From: Thermoplasmata archaeon M9B2D
GTDB lineage: Archaea; Thermoplasmatota; E2; DHVEG-1
Direction: 5' to 3'
DNA: 23,971 nt
Assembly (NCBI GenBank): GCA_002900555.1
Contig: MUGD01000020.1
Location: 1-23,971 of the forward strand
Position numbers and translations under genes: made by a program. Each line of letters starts with the position of its first letter. Positions within the stretch are counted from its first letter, which is position 1. Under the pieces are notes generated by a model that made no database searches, was not told the origin of the DNA, and saw only the letters and a list, made by a program, of their open reading frames with translations. Shown one piece after another: positions 8,142 to 16,666 of this stretch.

Positions 8142-8843
8142 ATGATGACCTCACCAAAGATTCTCTATGACATTTTGTTTAATACTTTTGGACAGCAATA
8201 CTGGTGGCCTATCGATAGACAATATCATCATAAACAAAAGAGCGACCCCCGTTTTGAAATAATCATCGGAGCTATCCTTACCCAGAACACCGCCTGGACC
8301 AACGTGGAAAAAGCACTTGATAACCTTAAAAGACAAAAAGCCTTGACAATTCAGATCATAGCTCATATAGATGACTGGACCTTAAAGACAATGATACAAC
8401 CATCAGGGTTTTTTAACCAAAAAGCAGAACGTCTTAAGCGCTTTACATCGCATATAGAAGAAAAATATGCAGGGGATTTGCAGGAGTTTTTTTCACACGA
8501 CACATTAGAAATTCGGAAGGAGCTGCTTTCTTTACATGGGATAGGACCAGAAACAGCTGATTCGATTCTCTTATATGCCGGAAACCATGCTGTTTTTGTC
8601 GTTGATTCATATACAAAACGAATCTGTCAACGATTTCCGTTTCCCGTAGATTGCAGCTCATATGAGGATATTCAGCTTTTCTTTGAAAACGCACTGTGCA
8701 TCACCACCTCAAAAAAGGAAATGGTGCCGATATTCAAAGAATTCCATGCTCTCTTGGTAAAACTCGCAAAGGAGTACTGCTGGAAAAACAAACCTCACTG
8801 CATCACATGCCCACTAACCAATCTATGTAAGAAGCTCCTCTAG
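8142..8843 (+). CDS. MagIII / COG2231-type HhH-GPD DNA glycosylase with [4Fe-4S] cluster
   Basis: This 233-residue base-excision repair protein is related to endonuclease III. Seen in order: WWPI then GAILTQNTAWTNVEKAL (residues 43-59, typical of the COG2231/MagIII subgroup), the helix-hairpin-helix LHGIGPETA (131-139), the catalytic Asp155 in VVDSYTKR, and a C-terminal cluster C213-x6-C220-x2-C223-x5-C229 that can bind [4Fe-4S]. Where bifunctional EndoIII has a catalytic Lys (GVGRKTA), this protein has Glu137. It is therefore probably a monofunctional glycosylase, likely acting on alkylated purines; the substrate is inferred. It starts 20 bases after the cyclodeaminase stop, so it may be co-transcribed. 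Its last 21 bases overlap the 3' end of the convergent orc1 gene. Confidence 0.88.
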   Translation: MMTSPKILYDILFNTFGQQYWWPIDRQYHHKQKSDPRFEIIIGAILTQNTAWTNVEKALDNLKRQKALTIQIIAHIDDWTLKTMIQPSGFFNQKAERLKRFTSHIEEKYAGDLQEFFSHDTLEIRKELLSLHGIGPETADSILLYAGNHAVFVVDSYTKRICQRFPFPVDCSSYEDIQLFFENALCITTSKKEMVPIFKEFHALLVKLAKEYCWKNKPHCITCPLTNLCKKLL

Positions 8844-10001
8844 TTTACCACGTAACACCGCAGCAGGGATATCAGGAAGTGAAATGATCTGGGATTTCCC
8901 AACCTGACCTGCCCCGGAGGGTTTTACTTTGATAAATCCAGTTTGTTCGATTTCCTTTAGATAATTCCAAAACATGGTATGCGCTCGTGCCTCCTCCCCA
9001 TATTCCTCACAAGTGATTGCATATGTTTTCTCCACTTCACCGGTGTTTGCGTACGCTACATTTTCCTTCTGCAATTTTTTAGCAATGGCTAAGAGGGTGA
9101 GCAACTGGTGTTTCCCTAGATTCTTTAGTTTTGTTTCGGTCACAACCGAATAGGTTTCTGCTTTTGCGGCACGAACATGCTCTGGAGTCACCTGCTTTGC
9201 CTGTTTCTCATCAGCGAACAGCCCTGCTTTCCAGAGAAGTTCTATAGAAAAACGTGCATCGCCAGAATCACTTGCGATATCAGCGATAAGCTCAATACTC
9301 TCCGTAAGGACCGTATGTGCATGAAAGGCAAGATCTACCCGTTGTCGTATTATGTCATAAAGCTCATCACGTGTATATCTCTCTAGGACGATGATGTTGC
9401 TTCGTTTAAACGTGCTAAGAACCGCCTCTTCTAGCTCAACGAAAACATCTTTCTGAGAAATCATAATAACTGAGACAGGAGTTGCTGCTTTCATTGTCTC
9501 ATCATTAAACCTGGTGAGGTCATAAATCAGATTTGATCCATCCTTCTTCAACAAGGCATCAACCTCATCAAGTACAAGAATGAGCTGGACTTCTTTCCGC
9601 TGAAGCTGCGTACGAAGAACCTGTAACATCTCCTGCACCGAGAACCCTCTATCAGGGAATCGGGGGTCAAAATGATTCAAAACACCCAGAAGCACCATGG
9701 CATTTGTGGACCGTTTTCGACAATTGATATGAACGTATTCGAGTATCTTCCCCTGTTTTCGTGCAATCTGAACAAGCGACTGACAGAAATATTTCGTCAT
9801 TGCGGTTTTACCGGTTCCAACCGGCCCTCGGATACACGCGTTTTGTGCGATATTAACAAAAAGAGGTTTGAACAGCAAAGCAAGTTTTTTCAGCTGTTCA
9901 GTCCTATGAGGGAGTTCACTAGGGACATAATCAAAATCAAGCGCATGAAGATCTTTAATGACAGATGACGAGAACAATTCATCTTCAATAATACTGCCCA
10001 T
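8823..10001 (-). CDS. cdc6: Orc1/Cdc6 replication initiator
   Basis: An AAA+ protein that marks the archaeal replication origin and helps load the MCM helicase. It has 392 residues, the normal family length. Walker A GPVGTGKT is at 59-66, Walker B LVLDEVDAL at 142-150, a sensor 1 region around ISQKD (181-185), and sensor 2 SGDARFSIELL from 246. A winged-helix DNA-binding domain occupies roughly 300-392. The gene is divergent from priS over an 85-bp gap. A palindromic TATA-like element at 10027-10038 places the start site almost at the ATG, suggesting a nearly leaderless mRNA. The paralogue type (Orc1-1 or Orc1-2) cannot be settled by eye. Archaeal origins often lie beside orc1/cdc6 genes. Confidence 0.93.
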   Translation of the reverse strand: MGSIIEDELFSSSVIKDLHALDFDYVPSELPHRTEQLKKLALLFKPLFVNIAQNACIRGPVGTGKTAMTKYFCQSLVQIARKQGKILEYVHINCRKRSTNAMVLLGVLNHFDPRFPDRGFSVQEMLQVLRTQLQRKEVQLILVLDEVDALLKKDGSNLIYDLTRFNDETMKAATPVSVIMISQKDVFVELEEAVLSTFKRSNIIVLERYTRDELYDIIRQRVDLAFHAHTVLTESIELIADIASDSGDARFSIELLWKAGLFADEKQAKQVTPEHVRAAKAETYSVVTETKLKNLGKHQLLTLLAIAKKLQKENVAYANTGEVEKTYAITCEEYGEEARAHTMFWNYLKEIEQTGFIKVKPSGAGQVGKSQIISLPDIPAAVLRGKLEELLT

Positions 10002-10026
10002 ACCAAAAGGGTAATATCTATTGGTA

Positions 10027-10038
10027 ATAAAGCTTTAT
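10027..10038. promoter_or_regulatory. Palindromic bidirectional TATA element between orc1/cdc6 and priS
   Basis: ATAAAGCTTTAT is a perfect 12-bp palindrome. Its centre is about 32 bp from the orc1 ATG and 54 bp from the priS ATG. One symmetric TATA element could serve both directions, giving a nearly leaderless orc1 mRNA and a priS leader of about 28 bases. The flanks contain the similar words TTGGTAATAAAG and TTGGATAAAG. I see no canonical ORB element. Confidence 0.45.
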
Positions 10039-10086
10039 CTTCTTCGTTGGATAAAGATTATACACCCGTATGATATTGAGATTACA

Positions 10087-11277
10087 ATGGGAGACGAAAA
10101 CGAAGTTCAAAAATCATTAGATTTTCTAAAACACACGTTTCAAATGTACTACGCTTCAAATAAAATGGAGCTTCCTGACCGCTTTGGACGTAGAGAATTT
10201 GCTTTTATCCTCTTCGGTGGAAAAGGCATGGTAAGACACCTTGGGTTTGAGAAAAGGGAGTTACTCTGGGATTTCCTCGCAGAACGAGGACCACAGCATG
10301 CATATTACTCGTCTGCCTATTACCAGTATCCCGCTGCCTCAAAAATGATTGAGAAAAACTGGATGGGGGCAGAACTTATCTTTGATTTGGATTCAGATCA
10401 TCTCCCAAATGCGCAGCAAATGGGGTATGTCGAATCGCTAGTAGCTGTAAAAAAAGAGTTTATCAAATTGATTGATGAGTTTTTGCTTGGTGATTTTGGG
10501 TTTAAAGAAAAGCACATAGAGCTATATTTCAGTGGAGGGAGAGGGTATCATTGCCATGTAAAAGACCCAGCGGTTCTTGATTTGGACAGTAATGAACGAC
10601 GAGAAATCGTCGATTACATCACAGGACGCGATCTTCAGGATTCGCTTATCTTCCATGAAGAAGCAACCGGCAGGAGACGGTATGGGAGTCATTCATTCGC
10701 CAGTGGTAAAAGTTTAAAGATGCCGACACCAGATCAAGATGGATGGAAAGGCAGAATCAGTCGAGGAATTATCGAACTTGTTCATGAGATAAAAAAAAGC
10801 GATGACCCTCGGAAGAGATTAGAGGAATATGGGGTTCGTCCACGTGATGCAGAGCGCCTCGTAGCAGAGCTTTCAGAGGAGCGAATGAGACGGATACAGG
10901 ATGGGTTGCTTGATCAGTCCAAGACCATCCGTAAGTTCTTCTTAAATAGCGCATTGCGGAAAACTGCGGTATCGCTCACCGCTGGGGAGACCGATGAACC
11001 AGTCACCTGTGACGTGAAACGGCTCATTCGATTGCCATCCTCGTTACACGGAAAAACAGGTTTAAAGGTCGTAAAAATCGCTGTTGACGATTTAAAAGAG
11101 TTTGATCCCCTCCGAGACGCCGTTATATTACCTGAGGATCCTGTTCATATCACCCTGCAAAAATCGTTAAATGTACAGATGAAGAACCAACAGTTCCACT
11201 TAGAAAACGGTGATCAGGAAGTACCAACCTATCTGGCTGTCTTTCTCATAGGACGAAAACAAGCAACACTTCTGTAG
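10087..11277 (+). CDS. priS: DNA primase small (catalytic) subunit PriS
   Basis: The catalytic subunit of the archaeal-eukaryotic primase, which makes primers for replication together with PriL. From ATG 10087 it is 396 residues. ELIFDLDSDH near 96-105 contains the catalytic Asp pair (D100, D102), and SGGRGYHCHV at 149-158 is the family signature. RLPSSLHGKTGLKV, a conserved block, is in the C-terminal part. I rejected the upstream in-frame TTG at 10021: it would add 22 residues lying inside the bidirectional promoter, and the family normally begins close to this ATG. Divergence from orc1/cdc6 groups initiation and priming genes. Confidence 0.93.
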   Translation: MGDENEVQKSLDFLKHTFQMYYASNKMELPDRFGRREFAFILFGGKGMVRHLGFEKRELLWDFLAERGPQHAYYSSAYYQYPAASKMIEKNWMGAELIFDLDSDHLPNAQQMGYVESLVAVKKEFIKLIDEFLLGDFGFKEKHIELYFSGGRGYHCHVKDPAVLDLDSNERREIVDYITGRDLQDSLIFHEEATGRRRYGSHSFASGKSLKMPTPDQDGWKGRISRGIIELVHEIKKSDDPRKRLEEYGVRPRDAERLVAELSEERMRRIQDGLLDQSKTIRKFFLNSALRKTAVSLTAGETDEPVTCDVKRLIRLPSSLHGKTGLKVVKIAVDDLKEFDPLRDAVILPEDPVHITLQKSLNVQMKNQQFHLENGDQEVPTYLAVFLIGRKQATLL

Positions 11278-11397
11278 CCTCATTCTTAATGTAAAATCGG
11301 CGATACTAGATAGGAAGGAGAAAAACGATTTCCCCCCTTCTGTCACATTCAGGGGGTTACCCGTACTGTCATTTCTGAAAAAAAAGGAAGATTTTGT
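11278..11397. terminator. Convergent terminator region between priS and aCPSF1
   Basis: The 120-bp gap between the convergent genes holds an imperfect stem (GAAGGAGAAA ... TTTCCCCCCTTC) at about 11315-11341. An A8 run near 11379-11386 reads as T8 on the minus strand shortly after the aCPSF1 stop. The T8 tract is a good archaeal terminator for the leftward gene. The stem may terminate priS. There is no coding sequence here. Confidence 0.5.
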
Positions 11398-13308
11398 CTA
11401 AACGAACCTAAGAGCCTCCAGGTTAAAGGGAGCTGCGGTGTTCATGTTCAGTCGCTTATGGATCGTTGATGACAAATCCACACATTTTGATTCTTCACCA
11501 TGACCAAATATGACGCGTTCAGGGCGAGGTGACATATTGTTAATGAACCCGACGAGCTGTCGTCTGTCGCTATGCCCAGAGAACCCATCACAGGTTTCTA
11601 CGTTCATTTCTACAGGCAGACTTACGATGTTTCCTCCAACGTTCATAGGGACTTCCTTTGCGCCTCGTTGAATCCTCCGACCGATCGTTCCTTCCGCTTG
11701 GTACCCAACGAACACCAAGGTGTTTTTATCTTCCCCAGACCAGTTTTTAAAGTATTCCATGACTGGCCCACCATTCATCATACCACTGGTGGCAAGCACG
11801 ACACAGGGGTCCTTGTCAGCAAGTATTTTTTCTCGCATTTCACCACTATCGACTCGTTTGAAAATCTCAGAAAGTAATGGATTATCACCTTGCTGGAAAA
11901 TCTGGGTCCGTAGTTTGTTGTTCAAATATTCAGGGTATGCGGTGTGAATCGCAGTAGCCTCCCAGATCATTCCATCCAAATAGACCGGGATTTCAGGGAT
12001 TTCTTTCATCTTCACAAGACTTTCCATGACAATCATGACTTCCTGGCTTCGCCCAACGGCAAACACAGGAACAAGGACTTTCCCTTTCTTTTTCATCGAT
12101 GTACGAATGATATCTTTTAATCTATCTGTTGCCTCTTTCCGGCTGGGTTGAAAATCGTCATGTCCTCCATACGTTGATTCAATGACAAGAGCCTCTGCAC
12201 GGGGAAAATGGTTTATCGCCGGGTTAAACAACCAGGTGCGTTCAAATTTGATATCGCCAGTAAACGCTATGTTATACAATCCATCACCGATATGGAAGTG
12301 ACAAATAGAAGACCCAAGGATATGACCTGCGTTATGAAACGTAAGCCGGATATCAGGGGTAATATCAGTCGTGTCCCCATATCCCATCACGATGCAATGT
12401 TTAATCACATTCCTGATGTTCTCAGAGGAGTACGGAACTTTTTTCGCGTCTGCAGCAGCAACCTTAATATAATCCATTTGTAGCAGCGTCATCAGGTCTC
12501 GTGTCGGCGGGGTACAATAGATAGGACCATCATAGCCGTATTTATACAAAATCGGTACCAACCCGCAATGGTCGAGATGCGCATGGGTGATGACGACCGC
12601 ATCGATTTTCTCTAGTGGCAGAACCTCGGGAAGATGAATATAGGGAGACCCGTTGTTCTCAGCAGAGACATCAATACCACAGTCAATCAACACCTTGCTA
12701 TCCTGGGTATGGAGCATAGTACACGAACGACCTACCTCGCGAAAACCACCAAGGGCAATCATACGGATATATTTCTCTCCAGTTGAAGCACCACGATGAA
12801 TCTTCCGACCAATTTTCCGCAAAATATCTTTCCGTTCGTCACTCATCGAACGGAGGTAGCCCCGTATCTCCTGAACGGTCTTTGATTGAATCGGTGGTGC
12901 ACGAACGATGCTTGGCGCCCAGTTGATCTTCTTTCGTATTTCATTTAAGAGTTGGCCTTCACGTCCGATGGCAGCACCAGGTTTCAACGCCTCAATAGTG
13001 ACCTCACCGACATCAGGTTGGAAATAGATATTCGTGATTTCTGCTTCTTTGGGGATAATCTGTCGTATTTTCTTTTCTGCAATCTCAATATCGGTAAGGA
13101 CAGAGGGGTCAGGGCGTACGACAATTCGCTTCTGAAGGGTTTTTGCCATATTCTTTACCAAATCCTTGTTATTAGCAAATTTATCTGGTGTCTTTGTGTA
13201 AATAACCAGAAGTGCCCCTTCAAATTCAACTTCGGAGATATCAACACTTGCGGATATCGAACTTCGGATCTTGCCTCGAATTTCTGTTAGAACATCATCA
13301 ACGGTCAT
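11398..13308 (-). CDS. aCPSF1: KH-domain beta-CASP ribonuclease (archaeal FttA transcription terminator)
   Basis: An archaeal homologue of CPSF73 that cuts nascent RNA and drives factor-dependent transcription termination. The 636 residues comprise two N-terminal KH-like domains (about 1-140, with GREG at 115-118 as the GxxG loop). A metallo-beta-lactamase core follows, with THAHLDH at 241-247 and later IESTYGG and FSGHSDR. A beta-CASP insert includes VFAVGRSQE and LATSGMMNGGP. All metal-ligand motifs look intact. It lies 81 bp downstream of the proteasome beta gene on the same strand, a pairing I recall from other archaea. The gap contains TGTAAA-N6-TTTACA at 13330-13347 and an AT-rich GATAAATA, so an internal promoter is possible. 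Confidence 0.95.
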   Translation of the reverse strand: MTVDDVLTEIRGKIRSSISASVDISEVEFEGALLVIYTKTPDKFANNKDLVKNMAKTLQKRIVVRPDPSVLTDIEIAEKKIRQIIPKEAEITNIYFQPDVGEVTIEALKPGAAIGREGQLLNEIRKKINWAPSIVRAPPIQSKTVQEIRGYLRSMSDERKDILRKIGRKIHRGASTGEKYIRMIALGGFREVGRSCTMLHTQDSKVLIDCGIDVSAENNGSPYIHLPEVLPLEKIDAVVITHAHLDHCGLVPILYKYGYDGPIYCTPPTRDLMTLLQMDYIKVAAADAKKVPYSSENIRNVIKHCIVMGYGDTTDITPDIRLTFHNAGHILGSSICHFHIGDGLYNIAFTGDIKFERTWLFNPAINHFPRAEALVIESTYGGHDDFQPSRKEATDRLKDIIRTSMKKKGKVLVPVFAVGRSQEVMIVMESLVKMKEIPEIPVYLDGMIWEATAIHTAYPEYLNNKLRTQIFQQGDNPLLSEIFKRVDSGEMREKILADKDPCVVLATSGMMNGGPVMEYFKNWSGEDKNTLVFVGYQAEGTIGRRIQRGAKEVPMNVGGNIVSLPVEMNVETCDGFSGHSDRRQLVGFINNMSPRPERVIFGHGEESKCVDLSSTIHKRLNMNTAAPFNLEALRFV

Positions 13309-13389
13309 AATCTACCTTTCTTTAAAGCTTGTAAAACGAACTTTACATGTGTATTTATCTGGTAAGTTACCTCTGAGAATACGGATTTG

Positions 13390-14022
13390 TTACTTCCCCA
13401 TTTTCTGCAATCGTTTTTTAATTTCTTCTTCTGGTATCATCTTGAATTCTTTCTCGGTAATCACTGCTACATCAGCTCCATTTCCTGAAGCTGAGTCTCG
13501 GCCCATCGCGGCAGTAATCGCCCGTAACGCAAGATCGATTCCATCATTTATCGTCATATCATCTCGATATAAATCCTCAAGGACACCAAATGCATAGGGG
13601 GATCCAGAGCCACCAGCGGTGTATTTATCAGGAATGGAACCACCGGCTGCATCTAATGAATAGACATGTCCACCAGTAGCATCCCACCCACCGAGAATCA
13701 ATTGGACATAGTAGGGATAGAATTTCCTGGAATTCAATATATTGGACATCAGGGTCGCAGCGCTTTGCACAGACATTTCCAGGTCCCGTTTAAGGCTATA
13801 GAGTTTCGTTTCTGCACTCAGGTAACGGGATAGAACCTGCAAATCACCAACAAGCCCTGCAGTGGCAAGGGCGAGATGGTTATCGATCTGATATAATTTC
13901 CTTGTCGCTTTATGGGCAATAAGGGTGCCCATGGTCGCTCTACGCTCTGTTGCGATAACAACACCGTCTTTACATACCAATCCAAGTATCGTGGTACCAG
14001 TTTTCTTTAACTCTTCTGTCAT
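13390..14022 (-). CDS. psmB: Proteasome beta subunit
   Basis: The catalytic subunit of the archaeal 20S proteasome. The propeptide is short (MTEELKKTG) and is cut before Thr9, giving mature TTILG. In mature numbering Thr1, Glu17 and Lys33 (in ATRKLYQ) form the active site. GSGSPYAFGVLE carries the conserved SGS segment, and the Asp in AAMGRDSASG corresponds to the supporting Asp166 region. The 210-residue length is typical. A strong TATA box (TATAAATA, minus strand) at 14078-14085 lies about 56-63 bp upstream of the ATG. The gene precedes aCPSF1 on the same strand. No alpha subunit gene is in the window. Confidence 0.96.
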   Translation of the reverse strand: MTEELKKTGTTILGLVCKDGVVIATERRATMGTLIAHKATRKLYQIDNHLALATAGLVGDLQVLSRYLSAETKLYSLKRDLEMSVQSAATLMSNILNSRKFYPYYVQLILGGWDATGGHVYSLDAAGGSIPDKYTAGGSGSPYAFGVLEDLYRDDMTINDGIDLALRAITAAMGRDSASGNGADVAVITEKEFKMIPEEEIKKRLQKMGK

Positions 14023-14032
14023 AAATTACTCT

Positions 14033-14057
14033 CCAGTAAACACCAGAAAAATACTGG
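14033..14057. promoter_or_regulatory. Inverted repeat CCAGTA-N13-TACTGG in the psmB leader
   Basis: A perfect 6-bp inverted repeat with a 13-bp spacer begins 10 bp upstream of the psmB ATG, at about the position expected for the transcript start. It may be an operator or a leader hairpin; chance is not excluded. Confidence 0.3.
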
Positions 14058-14077
14058 GTAACGAATCTCATATCTTT

Positions 14078-14085
14078 TATTTATA
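14078..14085 (-). promoter_or_regulatory. TATA box of psmB
   Basis: TATAAATA on the minus strand, preceded by an A-rich BRE-like stretch (AAAAAG). It would place the transcript start near 14056, giving a leader of about 34 bases before ATG 14022. Confidence 0.6.
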
Positions 14086-14140
14086 CTTTTTGGAGTGATG
14101 ATTCGAGGAGATTCGCAGCTGACAACGTCCTAGTTTGTGG

Positions 14141-15337
14141 TTAAATTATCGATAGCTCTTTTCCTAATTTCTCGAATTTATTAAGGGCGAAATCAAGATC
14201 ATTCGTTGTAAGACCCGCGTTCATCATGGTACGAATTCGGGCTTTATCACGTGCAACCATGGGGAACACAATTGGGAGGGCAAAAACCCCTTCATCAAAT
14301 AAACGATTGCTAAGGTCCTTTGCCTTCCCAGAGTCTCCAACAATTACAGGAGTAATAGGAGTTTCACTTTCTCCGGTATCAAAGCCCAAGGAATTCAATT
14401 CTTTTTTGAAATATTTCGTATTATCCCAAAGTCGTTTCACATGTTCTGGTTCTGTTTCTAAGACATCAATTGCAGCTAGTTGCGCACCGGAAACAGCTGG
14501 TGGATGTGATCCTGAAAGCAGCCATGTCCGTGATTTATTGTATGCGAAGTTCACAAGGTCTTGACTACCTGCGATTAGACCTCCGACAACACCAAAGGCT
14601 TTACTAAACGTCCCCATCTCAACATCGATTTTTCCCTCGATATGGAAATGTGCACCGATTCCACGTCCGTCTTCCCCTATGACTCCTTCGCCGTGAGCAT
14701 CATCAACGTAGGTCATTGCGCCAAACTCATTAGCAAGTTTTACTATCTTATCCATTGGAGCAATGTCTCCATCCATGGAAAAAACACCATCAGTGATGAT
14801 GAGAATACGACGGTACTTCTTATCTGCATTCTTTAAGACCCGTTCAAGGTCGCCCACGTCACGATGTTTGAAAATCGCACGGTCCGCCTTGGTCAGCCGG
14901 ACACCGTCGATGATGCTACCATGGTTCAGCTCATCGCTAATAACGATGTCACCGTCACCGACGAGTTGCGGAATCAGACCGGAGTTTGCAGCAAAGCCGG
15001 TTTGATAAATCAATGCAGATTCAGTCCGTTTAAATCGTGCGAGTCGTTTTTCGACTTCCGTATGGATTTTTAGGGTTCCTGCGATTGCACGCACAGAACC
15101 AGATCCAGCACCATACTTCTTTGCAGCTTCGATGGCTCCTTGAATCAGACGGGGATGGTTACTGAGGTTAAGGTAATTATTCGAGCACATCATTATGACT
15201 TCTTTGCCGTTGACAATCGAATGAGGTTTTGACCCGCTTTCAAGGATACGGATATTCCACTCAAAATGGTTTTTTACTAGCTCATCGTATTCGTCTTTTA
15301 AAAATTTATTTGCATTTCGTTTTGTAATTTGCGTCAT
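14141..15337 (-). CDS. kbl: Glycine C-acetyltransferase / 2-amino-3-ketobutyrate CoA ligase (alpha-oxoamine synthase)
   Basis: A PLP enzyme of the alpha-oxoamine synthase family. The closest match by eye is KBL, which cleaves 2-amino-3-oxobutyrate with CoA to glycine and acetyl-CoA in threonine breakdown. The 398-residue length is right. Motifs are SNNYLNLSNHPRL (52-64), GAGSGSVRAIAGT (76-88), DELNHGSIIDG (135-145), TDGVFSMDGD (182-191), VDDAHGEGVIG (211-221) and the PLP lysine K246 in GTFSKAFG. GGAGG about 9 bases upstream supports ATG 15337. No threonine dehydrogenase is nearby, so a related role (for example 8-amino-7-oxononanoate synthase) cannot be fully excluded, but the N-terminal motifs favour KBL. 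Confidence 0.88.
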   Translation of the reverse strand: MTQITKRNANKFLKDEYDELVKNHFEWNIRILESGSKPHSIVNGKEVIMMCSNNYLNLSNHPRLIQGAIEAAKKYGAGSGSVRAIAGTLKIHTEVEKRLARFKRTESALIYQTGFAANSGLIPQLVGDGDIVISDELNHGSIIDGVRLTKADRAIFKHRDVGDLERVLKNADKKYRRILIITDGVFSMDGDIAPMDKIVKLANEFGAMTYVDDAHGEGVIGEDGRGIGAHFHIEGKIDVEMGTFSKAFGVVGGLIAGSQDLVNFAYNKSRTWLLSGSHPPAVSGAQLAAIDVLETEPEHVKRLWDNTKYFKKELNSLGFDTGESETPITPVIVGDSGKAKDLSNRLFDEGVFALPIVFPMVARDKARIRTMMNAGLTTNDLDFALNKFEKLGKELSII

Positions 15338-15397
15338 TATATTGCCTCCAAGAATGATAAGCCCTACCCAAGGGGGTGAGGAAATATGATTCGCATA

Positions 15398-16540
15398 TTA
15401 AAACATGTTGGTCTGCAGCTTCACCACCCGACTGAGACGGTATCCGATAATTACCATAAAATACCCTTGTTTCGCAAAAAGAGAATCAAGGGTTTTATCT
15501 CCGGTGTCAACCCGTAGAAGCGGGGTAACCATCAGCTTTGAGGGGGTTGCTACGACGATGATGTTGTCAATGCCTATTTTTTTAATGACTCGGGGGCTCA
15601 ATTGAAGATTCCCACGACCAAGGATGAAGCCTTGTGCCCCGATTGGACTGAGAACTATTTTTACTTTCGGATATTTTTTCAGAAGAGAAAGGATTTGTTC
15701 TTCATTTAGATCTCGTCCTATAAGCTGTTTTTGGTAAACAGCGTCAATTCCAAGAAGCGTATGTTCAATATGTAGTTTTTTTGCGATAGCGTCAATGGTC
15801 CCTCCTGAACAGAACAAAAACAACCAATCCTTGTGTTTTTCTAGCTCATCTTTGATATGTTCGGCAAGTTCGTCTTTTACTTCCTCGTCAGAGACTGATT
15901 CAAAACTTGCTTTGCCTACTTGTACATAGGTCGGTTCAATGATTCCTCGTACGACACCGAATAGCCGGATCTTCCATTCTCCATTGCGATAGAGCTCCTC
16001 ATCAAGGTCCATGATTTCCACATCACCGATAGTAAGTCTTTTATTGATGAACTCCGACAGCATTTTTGCCGTGGCTTTTGTGTTAATGCCAAAGACACCG
16101 GAATGCATTTTGACGCCTGCAGGAATGCCAAGGAGCGGGATTTTTTTATCGACAATAGCATAGATATCTCGTGCTGTTCCATCACCGCCACAGAAGAGGA
16201 GTAAATCAAGGTGGTGATCAAGGAATGCTTTGCACGCGGTTGTTGTATCATGAGCTGTGGTTCTATCGCTTGATGGCGAATAGACAATCTGTATGTTTTT
16301 AATTTCAAGAGTTTCTAATACAGTACCACCCATTTCCCCGCTGCAGGTGACCCAGAGAAGATCGTGGTGGTTTTTGGAGAACACAAAAAATTCACGAAGC
16401 ATCTCTTCTGCTTTCTGGCGTGCGACAGGTCTAGCTCCCATTTGAACTGCTTTGTCAAAAACACCATCTGTTCCTTTAAGTCCAACTCGTCCACCCATCC
16501 CTGCAACAGGGTTTATTAAGAAACCTATTTTTACGCTCAT
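15398..16540 (-). CDS. Archaeal NAD-kinase-like protein (COG3199 family)
   Basis: A predicted cytosolic nucleotide kinase of the NAD-kinase / diacylglycerol-kinase fold. The N-terminus IGFLINPVAGMGGRVGLKGTD is typical of COG3199. FCGGDGTARDIY contains the GGDGT signature (about residues 118-122), followed by GIPAGVKMHSGVFG. A C-terminal domain (CSGGTIDAIAKKL, then RGNLQLSPRVI and TPSKL) is also conserved in that family. Length is 380 residues from ATG 16540; a GTG directly before it is an alternative start. Phosphorylation of NAD(H) is the assumed reaction, but members are poorly characterised. It lies 60 bp upstream of the kbl gene on the same strand and may share its transcript. Confidence 0.85.
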   Translation of the reverse strand: MSVKIGFLINPVAGMGGRVGLKGTDGVFDKAVQMGARPVARQKAEEMLREFFVFSKNHHDLLWVTCSGEMGGTVLETLEIKNIQIVYSPSSDRTTAHDTTTACKAFLDHHLDLLLFCGGDGTARDIYAIVDKKIPLLGIPAGVKMHSGVFGINTKATAKMLSEFINKRLTIGDVEIMDLDEELYRNGEWKIRLFGVVRGIIEPTYVQVGKASFESVSDEEVKDELAEHIKDELEKHKDWLFLFCSGGTIDAIAKKLHIEHTLLGIDAVYQKQLIGRDLNEEQILSLLKKYPKVKIVLSPIGAQGFILGRGNLQLSPRVIKKIGIDNIIVVATPSKLMVTPLLRVDTGDKTLDSLFAKQGYFMVIIGYRLSRVVKLQTNMF

Positions 16541-16635
16541 CACATCTCTGAAAGATTGCTCTCAATAGGAATAGGATTTAATAATGCATTGGTTCTAATC
16601 GAAGTACTTTTTCATTTTGAGATTTTACCACGATG

Positions 16636-16646
16636 CGTTTATATAG
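16636..16646 (+). promoter_or_regulatory. TATA box upstream of the GC-rich structured element
   Basis: CGTTTATATAG is close to the archaeal TATA consensus. It lies about 28 bp before the base of the long closing stem (16667-16670), the spacing expected for transcription starting at the element on the plus strand. The motif is nearly symmetric, so it could also serve the leftward gene at 16540 with a longer leader. Confidence 0.55.
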
Positions 16647-16666
16647 TGTCAACGACAAAGTAAAAA

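Noticed and set aside
10021..10086. Upstream in-frame TTG start extending PriS by 22 residues
   Set aside because: It would lie across the divergent orc1/priS promoter, and the family normally begins close to the ATG at 10087.
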